In this document: piece by piece, positions 7,971 through 15,699 of the stretch | Numbering within the stretch: the first letter of the stretch is position 1 | Layout: every line of letters begins with the position of its first letter | DNA from: Bacteroidota bacterium | Lineage (GTDB): Bacteria > Bacteroidota > Rhodothermia > Rhodothermales > UBA10348 | DNA: 64,000 nucleotides | Direction of reading: 5' to 3' | Assembly: GCA_029262855.1 (NCBI GenBank) | Contig: JAJCYP010000049.1 | Coordinates: 62,001-126,000 of the forward strand | Made by a program: the position numbers and the translations under genes | The notes under the pieces: generated by a model | The model's database searches: none | The model's input: the letters and a program-made list of their open reading frames with translations, nothing else | What the model was told of the DNA's origin: nothing

Positions 7971-8380
7971 TCCGATACCTGCTGGATACGGACATCCTCT
8001 CGGAGCCTGCGAAGCGTCAGCCCGATTCGTTCGTTCTCGGACGACTCCAGCGAGAAGCATGGAGATGTGTTACCTCTGCGGTGGTCTGGATGGAAATGTC
8101 CTACGGGGTTCTCCGAATGCCTGCGGGGACGCGGCGAGACCGATTGCGTGCCTATGTAACTGGAGTAGGTCGCCAGTTCCCCATCGTTTCATTCGACTCT
8201 GAGGCGGCGCTCTGGCTCGCCACCGCCAGAGCCAGGCAGAATGATCGCGGAATCACCCGTCCGCAGTACGATGGCATCATCGCCGCGACCGCGGCTTCGC
8301 GTAGGCTCGTGTTGGTCACCCGCAATGTGAGCGACTTCGCCGATTTTCCGGGGCTGACGGTGGAGAGCTGGCACGGGTAA
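7967..8380 (+). CDS. PIN-domain ribonuclease toxin (VapC/FitB-like), module 2
   Basis: 137 aa. It contains the PIN signature 'YLLDTDILSEPAKR' (first Asp), 'VVWMEMSYGVLR' (Glu), 'ITRPQYDGIIAATAA' (Asp) and 'LVTRNVSDFADF', where Asn takes the usual place of the fourth acidic residue, as in many FitB-type toxins. 'LLDTDILSE' together with the 'YGVLRMP' helix is very typical of this subfamily. Translation is coupled to the antitoxin through the ATGA overlap at 7967-7970. The reaction is endonucleolytic RNA cleavage; the target cannot be deduced. Confidence 0.92.
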   Translation: MIRYLLDTDILSEPAKRQPDSFVLGRLQREAWRCVTSAVVWMEMSYGVLRMPAGTRRDRLRAYVTGVGRQFPIVSFDSEAALWLATARARQNDRGITRPQYDGIIAATAASRRLVLVTRNVSDFADFPGLTVESWHG

Positions 8381-8424
8381 GCGTGGGAGGAATGAAGGCA
8401 TCACCCGGTCACGCCGACCGCGCC

Positions 8425-10470
8425 TCACTTCCCGTCCAACCCCTCCAGAACCCACATCTCATTCCTCGCCCCGTCGAGCACCGTGTAAATCGCCTGCTCT
8501 CCGGACGGGTGTACCTCCAGACCCCAGCCTACCGGAATCGTCCCGCTGACCGGCACCGGTGCCGAGGCACCAACGGGAAGTCTCCAGACCTGGGTCTGCG
8601 GATCTCCCTCCCCCTCCCGCCAGCGCTGAAACATCAAGTTGCTACCGTCGGGCGTATAGACAAACGAGCCATGGATGTTGTGGGCGATGGTGGGCTCGCC
8701 TTCGGGGACGCGCCACCACTCAGTGGCTTCGCCGGTCGCGGGGTCTAGTCTGTACATCACGCGGTAGTCGCACCAGTAGGCCACGGTCCCGTCCGTCGGA
8801 TGCACAGCGGGGCCCTCGCAGTATTCGTCCTCTGGAAGGATCCGCCATGCGGTCACCTCGGGAGCCTTCCCATCGAGAAGCCTTAAGGTCTCCCCCTCGG
8901 GCACGGGCACGTAGCCGATCATATTGCCTATCAGACCCCAGATGACCTCGCCCTCTGCCGACCATGTGGGCCGCTTCATTTCGAGGTCAACCATATCGAT
9001 CGAGGCGATGATGTCGCCCGAAATTGCATCCACGATTCGCGGTCCGCTCTGGGTGGCAACCAACAGTTGGCGCGTTCCGGGCCGCCATACGGGCTTGTCG
9101 ACACGGTGCCTGAGCAGCCGCGTCGCCTCCAGGTCATGCTCGACCTCTCTACCCGTCGTGAGGTCCCGCACCACGAGCACGCTGTTGGGACGCTGCGAGA
9201 CGTAAGACATGTACCGGCCGTCGCTCGAGAAAGACGCTCCCGCGTTGTAGCCCATCCCCAGAAGAGGCATTCGGACCGGGGCTGACGTCGCCGCTGCAGA
9301 TTCGGCGTCGAAGCCCAGCGTATACAGATTGCCGGTGCTTTCGCTCTGTGACCGCTCCACAAATAGGCGCCCGTCGGAGGAGAAGCCGCGCGTGAGGGCG
9401 TGTCGCATGTCGCCGTAGACGAGTTCGGGCTCTCCCACCTGTTGCCCGCTCGCGACCCGGACACGCCAGAGAGCATCGGAGCCGCTGCGATCGGATTCGA
9501 AGACAAAACTCCGGCCGTCCGGATGCCAGTAAGCAAACCGGTCGTCGGCTGGGTGGGCGGCCACTGCCTTGGGCTGCCCGCCCGCGGCGGACACGATGTA
9601 GACTTCGCGCTCGTCGACATCCTCCGCAGGAATGGTGCTGAACAGCACCCATTGCTCATCTGGAGAGAGATCGGCTCGAAGGCCCCTCCTGGACGGCGGT
9701 TCGTAGAGAACTTCCATGGATCCGTGCACCGCCGACACAAACGCCAGCCGCGTCCCATCGCGATCTCCCCACATGCCCAGAATCCGCCCATCTGAGGTCC
9801 ATGCCCACGGAAGGACATACTCCTGAACCACCGTCCGTACGGTCCCGGTGGCAATGTCCACTACCTTCAGATACGCATCGCCCCCGTCCCACCAGGCAAA
9901 GGCAATTTGCGACCCGTCCCTCGACCAGGCGGAATTGTCTGCGAACCTGGAGGGTACGTCCCACGTCCCCTCATCCGTCAGGAGTGTGATCTCCCCAGTC
10001 TCCAGACTCTTGATCCCGAGATCTCCTGTTTCCCATGCCGCAAACGAAACGAATCGCCCGTCCGGCGACGGCTCGCCATCGGTCAAACCGGTGGTGTCGT
10101 TCATGTCCCAAACTACCCGCTTGGTTACATCGCCTGCAGAAGGCGTCGGCACTCCGCGCGCCAGCGCCTCAGAGACCAGTCCCCGTTGCTCCGGAAACTC
10201 TGACACGAGCCGCTGGAACGCCTGCCGCGCCAGGATCCCGTGTCCGAGGGTCTCATGGTTGACCGCGAGCTGGTAGAGTGACCGCGCCGACAGTTCGCGG
10301 TCGGCTGTCGCGTGGCTCTCCAAGATGAGGGTATAGATCTCGTTGGCACGCTCGAGGTTGCCGAGTGCGCGCTCCTGGTAGGCGGCCTCCTGCAGCAGAT
10401 CGTGAGCGTTCTGAGCCGTCGCAGCGGGTGCGGTTACGGCGAGAATCAGGGTCAGGATGTAGCGCTTCAT
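8425..10470 (-). CDS. Exported TolB-like beta-propeller (PD40) protein with N-terminal TPR-like helices
   Basis: 681 aa from the ATG at 10470, giving a clear signal peptide 'MKRYILTLILAVTAPAATAQ'. An upstream in-frame extension to 10815 overlaps the neighbouring regulator antisense and is rejected. Residues about 25-115 are helical and TPR-like ('ARQAFQRLVSEFPEQRGLVS'). The rest is a WD40-like/PD40 propeller with repeated strands such as 'EPSPDGRFVSFAAWETGDLG', 'NSAWSRDGSQIAFAWWDG' and 'DLSPDEQWVLFSTIP'. Such proteins occur as periplasmic scaffold or sensor proteins, and similar propellers form the non-catalytic half of prolyl-oligopeptidase-like proteins, but no hydrolase domain is present. 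The divergently regulated two-component genes just upstream could control it. Confidence 0.82.
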   Translation of the reverse strand: MKRYILTLILAVTAPAATAQNAHDLLQEAAYQERALGNLERANEIYTLILESHATADRELSARSLYQLAVNHETLGHGILARQAFQRLVSEFPEQRGLVSEALARGVPTPSAGDVTKRVVWDMNDTTGLTDGEPSPDGRFVSFAAWETGDLGIKSLETGEITLLTDEGTWDVPSRFADNSAWSRDGSQIAFAWWDGGDAYLKVVDIATGTVRTVVQEYVLPWAWTSDGRILGMWGDRDGTRLAFVSAVHGSMEVLYEPPSRRGLRADLSPDEQWVLFSTIPAEDVDEREVYIVSAAGGQPKAVAAHPADDRFAYWHPDGRSFVFESDRSGSDALWRVRVASGQQVGEPELVYGDMRHALTRGFSSDGRLFVERSQSESTGNLYTLGFDAESAAATSAPVRMPLLGMGYNAGASFSSDGRYMSYVSQRPNSVLVVRDLTTGREVEHDLEATRLLRHRVDKPVWRPGTRQLLVATQSGPRIVDAISGDIIASIDMVDLEMKRPTWSAEGEVIWGLIGNMIGYVPVPEGETLRLLDGKAPEVTAWRILPEDEYCEGPAVHPTDGTVAYWCDYRVMYRLDPATGEATEWWRVPEGEPTIAHNIHGSFVYTPDGSNLMFQRWREGEGDPQTQVWRLPVGASAPVPVSGTIPVGWGLEVHPSGEQAIYTVLDGARNEMWVLEGLDGK

Positions 10471-10600
10471 GGCGTTGGGGTTTGAATTCCTCTGAATCCT
10501 ACCGTTGCGGCACACCCCGAACGTCACGGCCGTCTCCCGGCCGCCTCCGATCTTTGGCCGATGATTCTGGACGCTGTCTCCTGGTAATGTCTGCAAAATG

Positions 10601-11287
10601 TCAGGGGTCCCGAACCAGGCGATAACCGACGCCATGCATCGTGAGCAAGTGTCGGGGACTGCCCGGATCATCTTCCAACTTTGAACGAAGCGAGGCCACG
10701 TGATTGTCGATGGTTCGTGTGCTGGGATACTCGTCCTCGCCCCAGACCTCATCGAGCAGCTCTTCGCGGCGAACCACAATACCGTCACGTGTGGCAAGCG
10801 ACCGTAGCATGCCAAACTCCTTCCGGGAGAGCGGCACCGTATTCCCTGCTTTTTGGGCCTCGAAGCGAAGGAAGTCGACGACTACATTCCCAAACGACAG
10901 CGATACCGGAGCCGCCGAGTCAGGCCGCGTGCGCCTCAGCACGGCCTGCACACGTGCGATGAGTTCAGGCATAGAGAACGGCTTTGTGAGGTAGTCGTCC
11001 GCACCAAGGTTCAGGCCGAGGACCCGGTCCATTTCCTCGGCGCGCGCCGTCAGCATGATGATCGGTACTTGGTTTCCGTCCGATCGAAGCTGGCGGCATA
11101 TCTCGTATCCACTGAGCCCGGGAAGCATCAGATCGAGCACCAGCAGATCGGGGCGCTGGTCGATCGCCGCCTTGAGTCCGCCGAAACCGTCTGATTGCGA
11201 AGTGACCGTGTAGCCGGCCACGCGAAGCGCATCGCCCAGACCACGCCGGATTCCGGCGTCATCCTCTATGATCAGAATCTTGCTCAA
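10601..11287 (-). CDS. OmpR/PhoB-family response regulator (second pair)
   Basis: 228 aa, beginning with TTG at 11287 that overlaps the kinase stop by 4 bp (TTGA). The receiver has 'IIEDDAG', Asp52 in 'LDLMLPGLSG', Thr80 and Lys102 ('DDYLTKPFS'). The winged-helix effector ends 'TMHGVGYRL'. All receiver residues are intact. The gene order is kinase then regulator, the reverse of the pair at 1512-3688, and the sequences are clearly related but not recent duplicates. 130 bp downstream on the same strand is the TolB-like propeller gene, a reasonable target or co-transcribed partner. Confidence 0.94.
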   Translation of the reverse strand: MSKILIIEDDAGIRRGLGDALRVAGYTVTSQSDGFGGLKAAIDQRPDLLVLDLMLPGLSGYEICRQLRSDGNQVPIIMLTARAEEMDRVLGLNLGADDYLTKPFSMPELIARVQAVLRRTRPDSAAPVSLSFGNVVVDFLRFEAQKAGNTVPLSRKEFGMLRSLATRDGIVVRREELLDEVWGEDEYPSTRTIDNHVASLRSKLEDDPGSPRHLLTMHGVGYRLVRDP

Positions 11288-13053
11288 ATTGACCCTACTG
11301 GCACGGTCAGGATGAAACGACTCCCCTTTCCGGTTTCGCTCTGAACCTCCAAACTGCCCTTATGGGCCGCGGCGATGTGACGGGTAACAGAGAGTCCGAT
11401 CCCCGCCCCTACCACCCCTTCGGCCTGCGGGCCGCGGTAGAACGCTTCGAAGATCCGCTTTTGGTTTACAGCGTCGATACCGGGGCCGTCATCTGCCACC
11501 GTGATGCGAGCGTCCTCCCCGATGCGTTCCAGCCTGACTTCAATTCGGGATCCGTTCGGTGAGAACTTGACCGAGTTGCTGACCAGGTTGATCACCGCCT
11601 GCTCCATTGCGTCTTTGTCTGCCACCGTTTTCACCGAATTGGCCCGGCATACCAGACCGATGTCCTTGTCCTCCGCTGCCACCTCAACCGCTCGGCAGGC
11701 CGCCTCGACCGGAATCCTGAGGTCTGTGAGTTCCATGCGATAGCTGCGCACACCCCGCTCGATGGCGGACAAATCGAGAACGTTGCCTATCAACCGGCCG
11801 AGTCGCGCAGACTCGGAGACGATGGTCTCAAGGTATTCCCTTTCCTGCTGCTCGTCTGAGATCCAGCCATTCAAGAGGGACTCGCCAAATACGCCAATGG
11901 TGGTGAGGGGGGTACGCATCTCATGGGAAACGCTCGCCACAAAGTTAGCGCGGGTGGCAACCAACTCCCTGTCGCGGCGGACCTCGCGCCAGAGCAGAAC
12001 TCCGGCCATGAGAGGTAGCACGATGGCGAGGAGCACGACCAGGCTGACGAACCTCCGGTCCTGACCTCCGGCTCGGGTAGCCGGCAGGACGATGTGCGCG
12101 GACAGACCATCGAACGGATCGATAGAAACGCCTTCTTCTCGCAGCTCTGATCCATTCAGCCCCAGGGCTGAAGCCGCTTGCCGGAACACCGGTTCTGCAC
12201 GGATGGCCACCACGGAGCGGCGGCCGTCGTTGGACTGGACCGCCCGAACCAGTCGGCCGTCCAGGCTGACCCACTCGTCGGGTCTCGCATCGAGTCGAAA
12301 CTGCAGGTCATCCCAAGCAGCAACAATCTGTTCGGCCCAAAGTGCTTCCGTGGTCCACCCTCCCAGGTCGGGCGGCAGCGAGAGGCCATCCGCCGTTAGA
12401 CCTGACCGGAGCATCGCCACGGCGGTTGGTGAGAGCGCCGCCCCTTTGGTGAATCCGGCGATCACTTGGGACCAATCCCCCAGCTGCCTGGCGGCGTAGA
12501 GGGCATACGGAATCCCGAGATCGTCGACAATTCCCAGGGGGGTGGCCAGCAGCTTGGCCCAGGCCGCACCGGCCTCCTGAGTCCGCCCTGATCGTCCGAC
12601 GACGCGGGCAAGCCCGAGGGTCGATGCGGCCTGGACTTCCGTTGACGGGTCCGATTGAAGGCGCCGGTACTGACGTTCCGCATCGCCGAGACGGCCACCG
12701 AACTCCAGTCCGCGCGCGTGGGTCAGGTCGCTGATGGCCTTGCCTTGACTGGACCAGGGAAGACGCGGGCCCACATCCGTGTCATCGATGATGATGGATA
12801 CCGGTGCACCGGGCCGGACTGCGGCCTCGGGGGTTTCCCAGTGCCGCCCAAGGTGCTCCAAGGCCAGCAGCTCCAGCCGGATCGCCATCGAACCGCCGAT
12901 GTCGCGAGCGGCCTGCGAAACGGCGGCCGTCCGTCTCAATGCCTCCAGGTCCGACTGCTGGCGCAGGAATCGCCCAAGCAGGAGGGCAAGCATGATCGCG
13001 GGCAGGAGTACCGCAATGGCGGCGAGGGTGATTTTCTTTCGCTGCGTCTGCAC
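11284..13053 (-). CDS. Sensor histidine kinase with large extracytoplasmic domain
   Basis: 589 aa with a GTG start at 13053. A transmembrane helix at about 8-28 is followed by about 300 extracytoplasmic residues that contain TPR-like helical repeats ('RLGDAERQYRRLQSDPSTEV', 'GRTQEAGAAWAKLL'). A second transmembrane helix lies near 335-355 ('LVVLLAIVLPLMAGVLLW'). The HisKA box 'VSHEMRTPLTTIG' holds His377 and the HATPase domain shows 'NLVSNSVKFSPNG', 'DDGPGID' and 'GAGIGLSV'. It is an intact kinase without a HAMP domain, translationally coupled to the regulator downstream. A helical-repeat sensor suggests binding of a protein or peptide rather than a small molecule; this is inference. Confidence 0.92.
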   Translation of the reverse strand: MQTQRKKITLAAIAVLLPAIMLALLLGRFLRQQSDLEALRRTAAVSQAARDIGGSMAIRLELLALEHLGRHWETPEAAVRPGAPVSIIIDDTDVGPRLPWSSQGKAISDLTHARGLEFGGRLGDAERQYRRLQSDPSTEVQAASTLGLARVVGRSGRTQEAGAAWAKLLATPLGIVDDLGIPYALYAARQLGDWSQVIAGFTKGAALSPTAVAMLRSGLTADGLSLPPDLGGWTTEALWAEQIVAAWDDLQFRLDARPDEWVSLDGRLVRAVQSNDGRRSVVAIRAEPVFRQAASALGLNGSELREEGVSIDPFDGLSAHIVLPATRAGGQDRRFVSLVVLLAIVLPLMAGVLLWREVRRDRELVATRANFVASVSHEMRTPLTTIGVFGESLLNGWISDEQQEREYLETIVSESARLGRLIGNVLDLSAIERGVRSYRMELTDLRIPVEAACRAVEVAAEDKDIGLVCRANSVKTVADKDAMEQAVINLVSNSVKFSPNGSRIEVRLERIGEDARITVADDGPGIDAVNQKRIFEAFYRGPQAEGVVGAGIGLSVTRHIAAAHKGSLEVQSETGKGSRFILTVPVGSI

Positions 13054-13206
13054 GTTCGGGATGGCTCGACAGGAATGTCACTCATCGGAGGCTGGCCAAT
13101 GTCACGAAAATGTAGGTTTGCGGCGGCGGCGGGGTTGGGCGCTGTGTTTCTGCACCCAAAGAGATCAAACGGGGTGGTGGTGTAACGGGGGCGTTGCCCG
13201 AGACGG

Positions 13207-13242
13207 AACTGTAGCAACGTAATCCGGTACGTTGCTACAGTT
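13207..13242. promoter_or_regulatory. Perfect 15-bp-arm palindrome upstream of toxin-antitoxin module 3
   Basis: Arms 'aactgtagcaacgta' (13207-13221) and its exact reverse complement (13228-13242) are separated by 6 bp. An outer 8-bp inverted pair, 'ggtgtaac' (13179-13186) and 'gttacacc' (13243-13250), frames it. The element sits 30 bp before the antitoxin ATG at 13272 and is most likely the operator for autoregulation. Because the arms are long and the loop short, it could also form an RNA hairpin in the leader. Confidence 0.6.
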
Positions 13243-13271
13243 GTTACACCGGTCTGAGTCGAGGCTCTATC

Positions 13272-13565
13272 ATGGCAAGAGACAATCAAGTTTGGTTCGG
13301 TATGCGCCTCACTCCCGAAGAAAAGTCTGGCATCAAGAGGCTGGCCCGTCTGTGGGGGATGACCGCCAAGGCTGCCATTCTCGAGCTCGTAGGGCGTGAA
13401 CTGGAAGCGCAGGACAGTCAGAAGGGGAACTTCCTGGATGGCATCGAGGACCTGATCGGTTCGGTCGAGGGTCCCGGCGATTTGTCAACCAACCCCAAGT
13501 ACATGGAGGGCTATGGCGAGGACACGATTCCTATTAGACACCGGCCCTCTGGTGGCTCTGCTTGA
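13272..13565 (+). CDS. Putative antitoxin (ribbon-helix-helix type), module 3
   Basis: 97 aa. The N-terminal part 'QVWFGMRLTPEEKSGIKRLA' followed by 'LWGMTAKAAILELVGRELEA' reads as a ribbon strand plus two helices, compatible with a ribbon-helix-helix DNA-binding domain. The acidic, Gly-rich remainder ('FLDGIEDLIGSVEGPGD') would contact the toxin. It overlaps the PIN gene by 53 bp, much more than the 4 bp of modules 1 and 2. The family is not one I can name; the antitoxin role is inferred from size, order, overlap with a PIN toxin and the upstream palindrome. Confidence 0.75.
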   Translation: MARDNQVWFGMRLTPEEKSGIKRLARLWGMTAKAAILELVGRELEAQDSQKGNFLDGIEDLIGSVEGPGDLSTNPKYMEGYGEDTIPIRHRPSGGSA

Positions 13566-13929
13566 CACGCGGGACCAGTGGAGTCGATGGTCCCGTGAGG
13601 CCGTCTCGACGCTTCCAGCACCTTTCGAGACTTGCGAGTCTGTAATCTCTGAGGCCCACTTCCTTCTGAGTGCCAGGACCCACGATGGAGGTTGGCGGCT
13701 GAACCAGTTGATTGAGAGGGGCCGCCTGAAAATCTCTTTCTCGTTCGCTGAGCACCAGACTGAGGTGTTCGCACTCATGAAGCGATTTGAGGAAGTCCCA
13801 ATGTCGTTCGCGGACGCGTGCTTGGTCAGGATGGCCGAGCAGGCCCCCTCACGCATCATCACCACCGACGGTGGATTCGAGCGATACCGAACTTCTCATC
13901 GCAAGCGGCTGTCACTGGTGATGCCCTGA
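13513..13929 (+). CDS. PIN-domain ribonuclease toxin, module 3
   Basis: 138 aa. Catalytic positions are visible: Asp in 'RFLLDTGPLVALLD', Glu in 'CESVISEAHFLL', Asp in 'PMSFADACLVRMAE' and Asp in 'IITTDGGFERYR'. The 'DTGPLVAL' opening and 'SFADACLVRMAE' box place it in the PIN subgroup distinct from the FitB-like module 2. The start lies inside the antitoxin frame (53-bp overlap), so the two reading frames share sequence and translation is probably coupled. All active-site residues are present. Confidence 0.9.
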   Translation: MARTRFLLDTGPLVALLDTRDQWSRWSREAVSTLPAPFETCESVISEAHFLLSARTHDGGWRLNQLIERGRLKISFSFAEHQTEVFALMKRFEEVPMSFADACLVRMAEQAPSRIITTDGGFERYRTSHRKRLSLVMP

Positions 13930-14056
13930 CGAACGAGCCACGGCCAGCCCCCAGCCTTCTTTGTGGTTCGATCCGTTGCGAGCGATGGTGGGGACTCTGA
14001 CCGGGGCAACGCGTAGCAGGCAGCTGCCGCCGGAAACCACCCCTCCCCTGGTACGA

Positions 14057-14743
14057 ATGACTCTCGAATCGCCGCGCACGCCCCCTGAACGCCCACTCGG
14101 TTTCTACTCCAAGATGGCCGCGGTCGCGTTCGCCGTTTGGCTGGTATACTTCCTCACCATGGGGAATCTGGCGGCCAGGCTCCCCACCCACGACCTTCGA
14201 ACGGCCTGGGACAAGGCGATCCCGCTCTGGGAGTGGACGGTCTGGATCTACGACTTCTGCTACCTGATCCCGGTTTTTGCCATATTTGCCATCAAAGACG
14301 GCCACCTCCTGAACCGGCTTCTCGTTGCCATCTACACCTCCACGCTTCTGGCAACGGTGGTGTACTTCCTGATTCCGATTTCCTATCCAGATCCCGTATT
14401 TGGCGATTCGATCGCTGCCCGATTTCTGGAATGGCAGTTCAGGATCGACTTCCAGCCGGGCGCCAACAAGATGCCCAGCCTGCACGTGGCGAACGCCTTC
14501 ATGGTTTGGCTGGCGGTGCGAAATCGAGGCCGAAGCTGGTCTGCCTGGTATCTGAGTGGGGCGATTCTGATCGCCCTTTCGACGCTGACAACCAAGAAGC
14601 ACCTCATGGCGGACGTCGCCCTGGGGACGGCCTGGGCCTTCGGAGCCTGGTACCTGTCGGGGTACATCTACAACCGCTACTTTGACCAGAGCATCCCGCC
14701 GCAGGATGCCCTGATGAAGCGCATCGGTCTGCTCAAGAAATAG
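14057..14743 (+). CDS. PAP2-superfamily membrane phosphatase / phosphosphingolipid synthase-like protein
   Basis: 228 aa from the ATG at 14057; the frame is open further upstream with an ATG at 13985 and a TTG at 13961, and no start has a convincing ribosome site. Five to six transmembrane helices are evident ('FAVWLVYFLTMG', 'FCYLIPVFAIFAIK', 'TSTLLATVVYFLIPI'). The PAP2 catalytic motifs are 'MPSLHVANAF' (SLHxA) and 'KKHLMADVALG' (second His and Asp), as in the PAP2_3/inositol-phosphorylceramide synthase-like group. Such enzymes transfer or hydrolyse lipid phosphate groups at the membrane. Since some Bacteroidetes-related bacteria make sphingolipids, a head-group transferase role is possible, but the substrate is not visible. 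Confidence 0.8.
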   Translation: MTLESPRTPPERPLGFYSKMAAVAFAVWLVYFLTMGNLAARLPTHDLRTAWDKAIPLWEWTVWIYDFCYLIPVFAIFAIKDGHLLNRLLVAIYTSTLLATVVYFLIPISYPDPVFGDSIAARFLEWQFRIDFQPGANKMPSLHVANAFMVWLAVRNRGRSWSAWYLSGAILIALSTLTTKKHLMADVALGTAWAFGAWYLSGYIYNRYFDQSIPPQDALMKRIGLLKK

Positions 14744-14805
14744 CGCCGAACGCTTACACAGCGGGGAGCGGTACCGGTAGGGATCGCCATGGGGTGCCCG
14801 ACAGC

Positions 14806-15699
14806 CTACCAGCTGACGTACTTGTACATCAGCCGAATCACCCGGTAGGCCCGATCCATGTTCTCGGTCTCGATTTCCACCGTAACCCCATCGACACGGG
14901 TCATGCCGGGGATTGCCTGCAGGATGTCCGCCCGAGTCGTCGTGGCGAAGCGCATCCGGACGGTAACAGGCCCAGACACCTCGCGATGCCGGGCGTCGGC
15001 CAGACCGGCAAGTGCAGCGTCCGTCCCAGCCCTCAATCGCTCGCGGACCACTTCGGGATGAACAAGCTGGGCCACCTGCGCACCGACGGCTTCCTTGACG
15101 GCCACCGTCGTGACCCCTGGGAGGATCTCCTGAATCTGCTCCGTAAACACCCGGTCACCGGTGGCCAAAATCACAGGGACACCAAGCGAGGCCGCAAAGA
15201 AGGCATTCAGACCGCCCTCCCCGACCTCCGTCCCGTTCAGCCACAGGCCTTTCACGGAGCCGGACCCGGTATGAGCGAGAAAGCCGCCCTCAGTACCTGC
15301 TCTGGCGTGGTATCCGAGGAAGATCACGGCGTCAAATGAGGCGTCGAGCCCCTGCACCATCCCCAGCGGTTTGATGTTGCCCTGGATGTACTCAACGCTC
15401 GGATCCAGTTGGGTGTGGAGCAGATTGCGCATGTCGCCATGCGAGTCGTTTACCAGGATTTCCGCCGGCCCGTGCGCAAGAATGGCCTCGACTACGGTAT
15501 TCACCTCATCGGTCATCAACTGACGCCCGAGGGCGTAGTCCTTGCCCGAAGAACTCGTCATGGCGGACGTACCGACGCCGCCTATCCCCTCCATGTCGAC
15601 CGAAATGAAGACCCGCGTTTGAGCGGAGCCCGGCGCGGGAGCTACCGCCATCAACAACACCAGAACGCACCCGAAGCGAATCGTGTTGAGGTACTTCAT
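14806..15699 (-). CDS. Exported M55-family D-aminopeptidase (DppA-like)
   Basis: 297 aa from the ATG at 15699. A signal peptide ('FGCVLVLLMAVAPAPGSAQ') precedes an M55 domain. The metal-ligand stretches correspond to DppA: 'VFISVDMEGIGGV' (Asp, Glu), 'VNDSHGDMRN' (His), 'FLGYHARAG' (His) and 'NGTEVGEGG' (Glu). DppA is a zinc-dependent D-aminopeptidase; well-studied members are cytoplasmic, so export is worth noting. The ATG overlaps by 4 bp the stop of the upstream FAH-NHL fusion gene, so the two proteins are made together and both exported. Substrates would be D-amino-acid-containing peptides or amides, possibly peptidoglycan fragments. Confidence 0.88.
   Translation of the reverse strand: MKYLNTIRFGCVLVLLMAVAPAPGSAQTRVFISVDMEGIGGVGTSAMTSSSGKDYALGRQLMTDEVNTVVEAILAHGPAEILVNDSHGDMRNLLHTQLDPSVEYIQGNIKPLGMVQGLDASFDAVIFLGYHARAGTEGGFLAHTGSGSVKGLWLNGTEVGEGGLNAFFAASLGVPVILATGDRVFTEQIQEILPGVTTVAVKEAVGAQVAQLVHPEVVRERLRAGTDAALAGLADARHREVSGPVTVRMRFATTTRADILQAIPGMTRVDGVTVEIETENMDRAYRVIRLMYKYVSW

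Noticed and set aside
10471-10815. N-terminal extension of the TolB-like protein
   Set aside because: A standard signal peptide begins at 10470; the extension overlaps the end of the regulator gene and lacks any feature.
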